Of a DNA stretch of 64,000 bases, positions 62,030 through 64,000 are shown in pieces (position 1 is the stretch's first letter; each line of letters opens with the position of its first letter). Below the pieces are notes generated by a model, which did not search any database, had not been told where the DNA came from, and saw only the letters and a list, made by a program, of their open reading frames with translations. The stretch covers positions 124,001-188,000 of the forward strand of contig NZ_JACRSZ010000006.1 of the NCBI RefSeq assembly GCF_014385005.1, given 5' to 3'. Position numbers and translations under genes: made by a program. The stretch is from Jingyaoa shaoxingensis. GTDB taxonomy: Bacteria; Bacillota; Clostridia; Lachnospirales; Lachnospiraceae.

Positions 62030-62058
62030 AGTTTAATACTTTATCTATTTTTTGTAAA
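62030..62058 (-). promoter_or_regulatory. Promoter of the rib operon
   Basis: Minus strand TTTACA (62058-62053), 17-bp spacer, TAAACT (62035-62030), just ahead of the riboswitch. Confidence 0.6.
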
Positions 62059-62099
62059 GCGAATTTTTATTCAACAGCTTTGAACTGTTGTTGTATCTG

Positions 62100-63191
62100 C
62101 TAATTCAATCCATACTTTTTCAAATATTCTGGGTTGATTTTTCTCTTAATAAAATCACCAGATCCCTGCTGTCCTTTGAATTCGCCGTTTTCTACAATCA
62201 CTTTTCCTTTGGAAATGGTCATCACCGGGTATCCTTTTACCTGGAATCCATCATGGAGACAGTAACTGATATTATTATGAAGTACATCTTTGGATAACGT
62301 TACTTCTTTTTCCATATCTACCAGAACGATGTCTGCATCTGAGCCTGGTGCAATGATTCCTTTCTGTGGGTAGCATCCGTAAATCTTTGCAATATTCGTA
62401 CTGGTCAGTTCGCAGACTTTATTAATGGAAATACGGCCTTTTGAGACACCCTCAGAAAGGAGCAGCGGCAGACGGATCTCTATACCGCTTATACCGTTTA
62501 CAACTTTTGTAAAATCCTGCTTCCAGGTTCCATCCTCATTCTTTTCCAGAAATGCTGATTTCTCATCCACATCAAATGTGCAGTCGTCCGAACCTGTCAG
62601 AAGGATCGTCCCGTCTTCTAGCCCTTCCCACATACTCTGCAAAATATACCGCTCTTGCAAATGCTTCGGCTTCACAAAGTACTGGCTTACACTTTGCAAA
62701 ATTTACCCAGCTCATGTCATTTGCTTCTCTGCACTTCTCGATATTACTTTCTGCAATGGCATTACTTTCGCAGTGAACCATCGGAAGTCCACTTACCTCT
62801 TTTGCCTTTTCAAATACTTTTAACATGGTCTCGTCATCACTCATAACGCCTTCTTTTTTATAAGTCATGAACATCTTAAAGGTAGGAATTCCTCCTTCCG
62901 CCATTTTCTCAATGTCAGCAAGTGCTTCCGGTGTAGATTCAACAAATTTCCCGTGTACACTGTAATCAATGGCAGATTCTTTCATCTCATCAGCTCTTGC
63001 CAGAGCCTGTGCATATGCGCTTCAATAACGCCCGGCATTACATATTTTCCTTCTGCGTTGATTGTCCGCACAGCCTCTTTTTCATCATAAGTCCCAAGTC
63101 CGACAATCTTTTTCCCCTGAATTGCCACATCAAATTTTACTGTGGATGACGGTGATACTACCAGACCATTTTTAATAATCAGATCGTACAT
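62100..63191 (-). pseudogene. Decayed dihydropyrimidinase/hydantoinase
   Basis: Three overlapping ORFs in different frames (62982-63191, 62572-62985, 62100-62699) together cover one cyclic amidohydrolase. The N-terminal part has KNGLVVSPSSTVKFD and VMPGVIEAHMH with the HxH metal motif, but after AHMH the frame jumps to DEMKESAIDYSVHG, skipping about 40 residues. The middle has MVHCES (metal His), then FAEYV joins MWEGLEDGTILLTGSDDCTF in another frame, skipping about 100 residues. The carboxylated-Lys region and the second His are lost. The total is about 364 codons against about 460 for the family. It hydrolysed dihydropyrimidines or hydantoins and cannot be active now. Confidence 0.85.
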
Positions 63192-63246
63192 AAAACAAGT
63201 CCTCCTCTTTATTGCAAAAACAATCTTATTCTTCTGCTTTCAGAAT

Positions 63247-63295
63247 AAAAAAATCCATGAAATGCAGCTATCTTCTGCTTTTCATGGACCTTTTT
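63247..63295. terminator. Isolated bidirectional terminator upstream of the pseudogene
   Basis: CCATGAAATGCAG (63255-63267) pairs with CTGCTTTTCATGG (63275-63287), one mismatch, flanked by an A-run (63247-63253) and T-run (63291-63295). It lies between two divergent genes, so it terminates neither coding transcript; on the minus strand it would act as a leader attenuator of the amidohydrolase. Confidence 0.7.
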
Positions 63296-63365
63296 GTCTC
63301 CGTCCTCTATTATCTGTTTTTGTCATTATGCACCTTTTTTTCTCATTTGTCCAGCCACTATTATA

Positions 63366-63418
63366 AATTCGTATCTGTCCAGTACCTTATCGCAATACAT
63401 TGGGTTTTGATCAGTTAC
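63366..63418 (-). repeat. Dispersed palindromic repeat, copy 3
   Basis: On the minus strand it reads GTAACTGATCAAAACCCAAT, then an unrelated core, then GGTACTGGACAGATACGAATT, aligning end to end with copy 1 at 11507-11561. The inverted ends are degraded (CTGATCA/TGGACAG). The 319-bp gap 63192-63509 otherwise holds only the isolated terminator. Confidence 0.65.
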
Positions 63419-63509
63419 ATAAATTCAAATTATTCACATCTTCTTCATATTTCACAGTCATTTTTATGGTACAATGGCAACAGTATACACAACAGGAGTC
63501 ATACATACT

Positions 63510-64000
63510 ATGGATATGGAATTACGCCCATCTCAGAAGCAGACTATTACTCATCAGATGATTCAGTCTTCTGAGATTTTACAAATGAATAATATGGAAT
63601 TGGAAATCTATCTGCAGAATTTGGCATTGGAGAATCCTCTGCTGGATTTTGAGGAACCACCGGAAGAAGATGAACGTAAAAAGGAATGGCTGAATGCTCT
63701 GGATGAACAAAACCGTGTTTATGAAAGACAGGAGCGCAGGGATGCATCCGATCCCTGGAATCTGGACACTTCCATGACTGAGACACTGGAAGAGTCTCTT
63801 CTTCTTCAGCTGAACAGTCTGAATCTTCCTGCTTCAAAAGTTTTTATTCTGAAATATCTCATTCAAAGTCTGGAAAGCAGCGGCTATCTGACTACACCTT
63901 TGGATGAGATCGCTAAAGTCTGCCACTGTTCCCTTACCGAAACTGAGGAAATGCTTTCTGTTTTGCAGACATTGGAACCTGATGGCGTAGGTGCCCGAAC
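63510..64000 (+). CDS. rpoN: RNA polymerase sigma-54 factor, N-terminal part
   Basis: The frame is open from ATG 63510 (AGGAG 11 bases upstream) to the right edge, 163 complete codons. Residues 1-50 match region I of sigma-54 (MELRPSQKQTITHQMIQSSEILQMNN in the activator-interacting pattern, then LEIYLQNLALENPLLDF), followed by an acidic linker (EEPPEEDE) and the start of the core-binding domain (LESSGYLTTPLDEIA, LEPDGVGAR). Sigma-54 serves promoters that need enhancer-binding AAA activators. None is encoded in the window. Confidence 0.9.
   Translation, partial: MDMELRPSQKQTITHQMIQSSEILQMNNMELEIYLQNLALENPLLDFEEPPEEDERKKEWLNALDEQNRVYERQERRDASDPWNLDTSMTETLEESLLLQLNSLNLPASKVFILKYLIQSLESSGYLTTPLDEIAKVCHCSLTETEEMLSVLQTLEPDGVGAR

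Overview
The window reads as chromosomal DNA of an anaerobic, spore-forming Firmicute, most likely a Lachnospiraceae gut commensal (Blautia or a close relative). Supporting signs are sporulation genes (spoIID, a spoIIQ-like gene, a SipL-like gene), a flavodiiron protein, anaerobic NrdG, T-box leaders before two tRNA synthetases, an FMN riboswitch, PF06541 and DUF4250 proteins and DUF1002. The species call is inference; no rRNA is present.

Layout. 1-5.4 kb (minus strand): a two-component system, a repeat-containing lipoprotein and the start of a very large tandem-duplicated arylsulfate sulfotransferase that runs off the left edge. 5.6-11.5 kb: flavodiiron protein, membrane protein pair, nrdG, and clpB coupled to a tiny DUF4250 gene. 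11.7-16.5 kb: one likely minus-strand operon nfo-larB-larC-HD hydrolase-amidase; the amidase carries an 18-bp minisatellite. 16.6-22.4 kb: a ferredoxin-type DUF362 protein, then a PrcB-like lipoprotein-sipL-ispE-gntR cluster, and plsC. 22.5-29.5 kb: DUF1002 protein, murF-ddl, aspartate aminotransferase and cysE with a long structured leader. 29.6-38 kb: tRNA-Phe and tRNA-Gly, spoIID-spoIIQ, glgP and T-box-controlled ileS. 38-41.5 kb: a voltage-gated-type potassium channel, a YesL-like membrane protein and an orphan AAA ATPase.

41.6-51.3 kb is the main accessory region: an eleven-gene minus-strand catabolic operon with a complete TRAP transporter (DctP, DctQ, DctM), three different TIM-barrel isomerase/epimerases, a Gfo/Idh/MocA oxidoreductase, a zinc alcohol dehydrogenase, a ROK kinase, a SIS isomerase and a cupin. 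It is divergent from a LysR regulator, and a perfect T-N11-A operator lies between them. Together they suggest uptake of a sugar acid or modified sugar, redox and epimerisation steps, then phosphorylation and isomerisation. The substrate cannot be read from sequence, and this locus is the best candidate for an undescribed system.

52.4-64 kb: an alpha/beta hydrolase, ksgA-tatD-metG (T-box), the riboflavin operon ribD-ribE-ribBA-ribH under an FMN riboswitch and ending in a HAD phosphatase, a decayed dihydropyrimidinase with two internal deletions, and the first 164 codons of rpoN. A dispersed palindromic repeat of about 33-55 bp occurs three times in intergenic DNA. There is no CRISPR array, integrase or intact insertion sequence.
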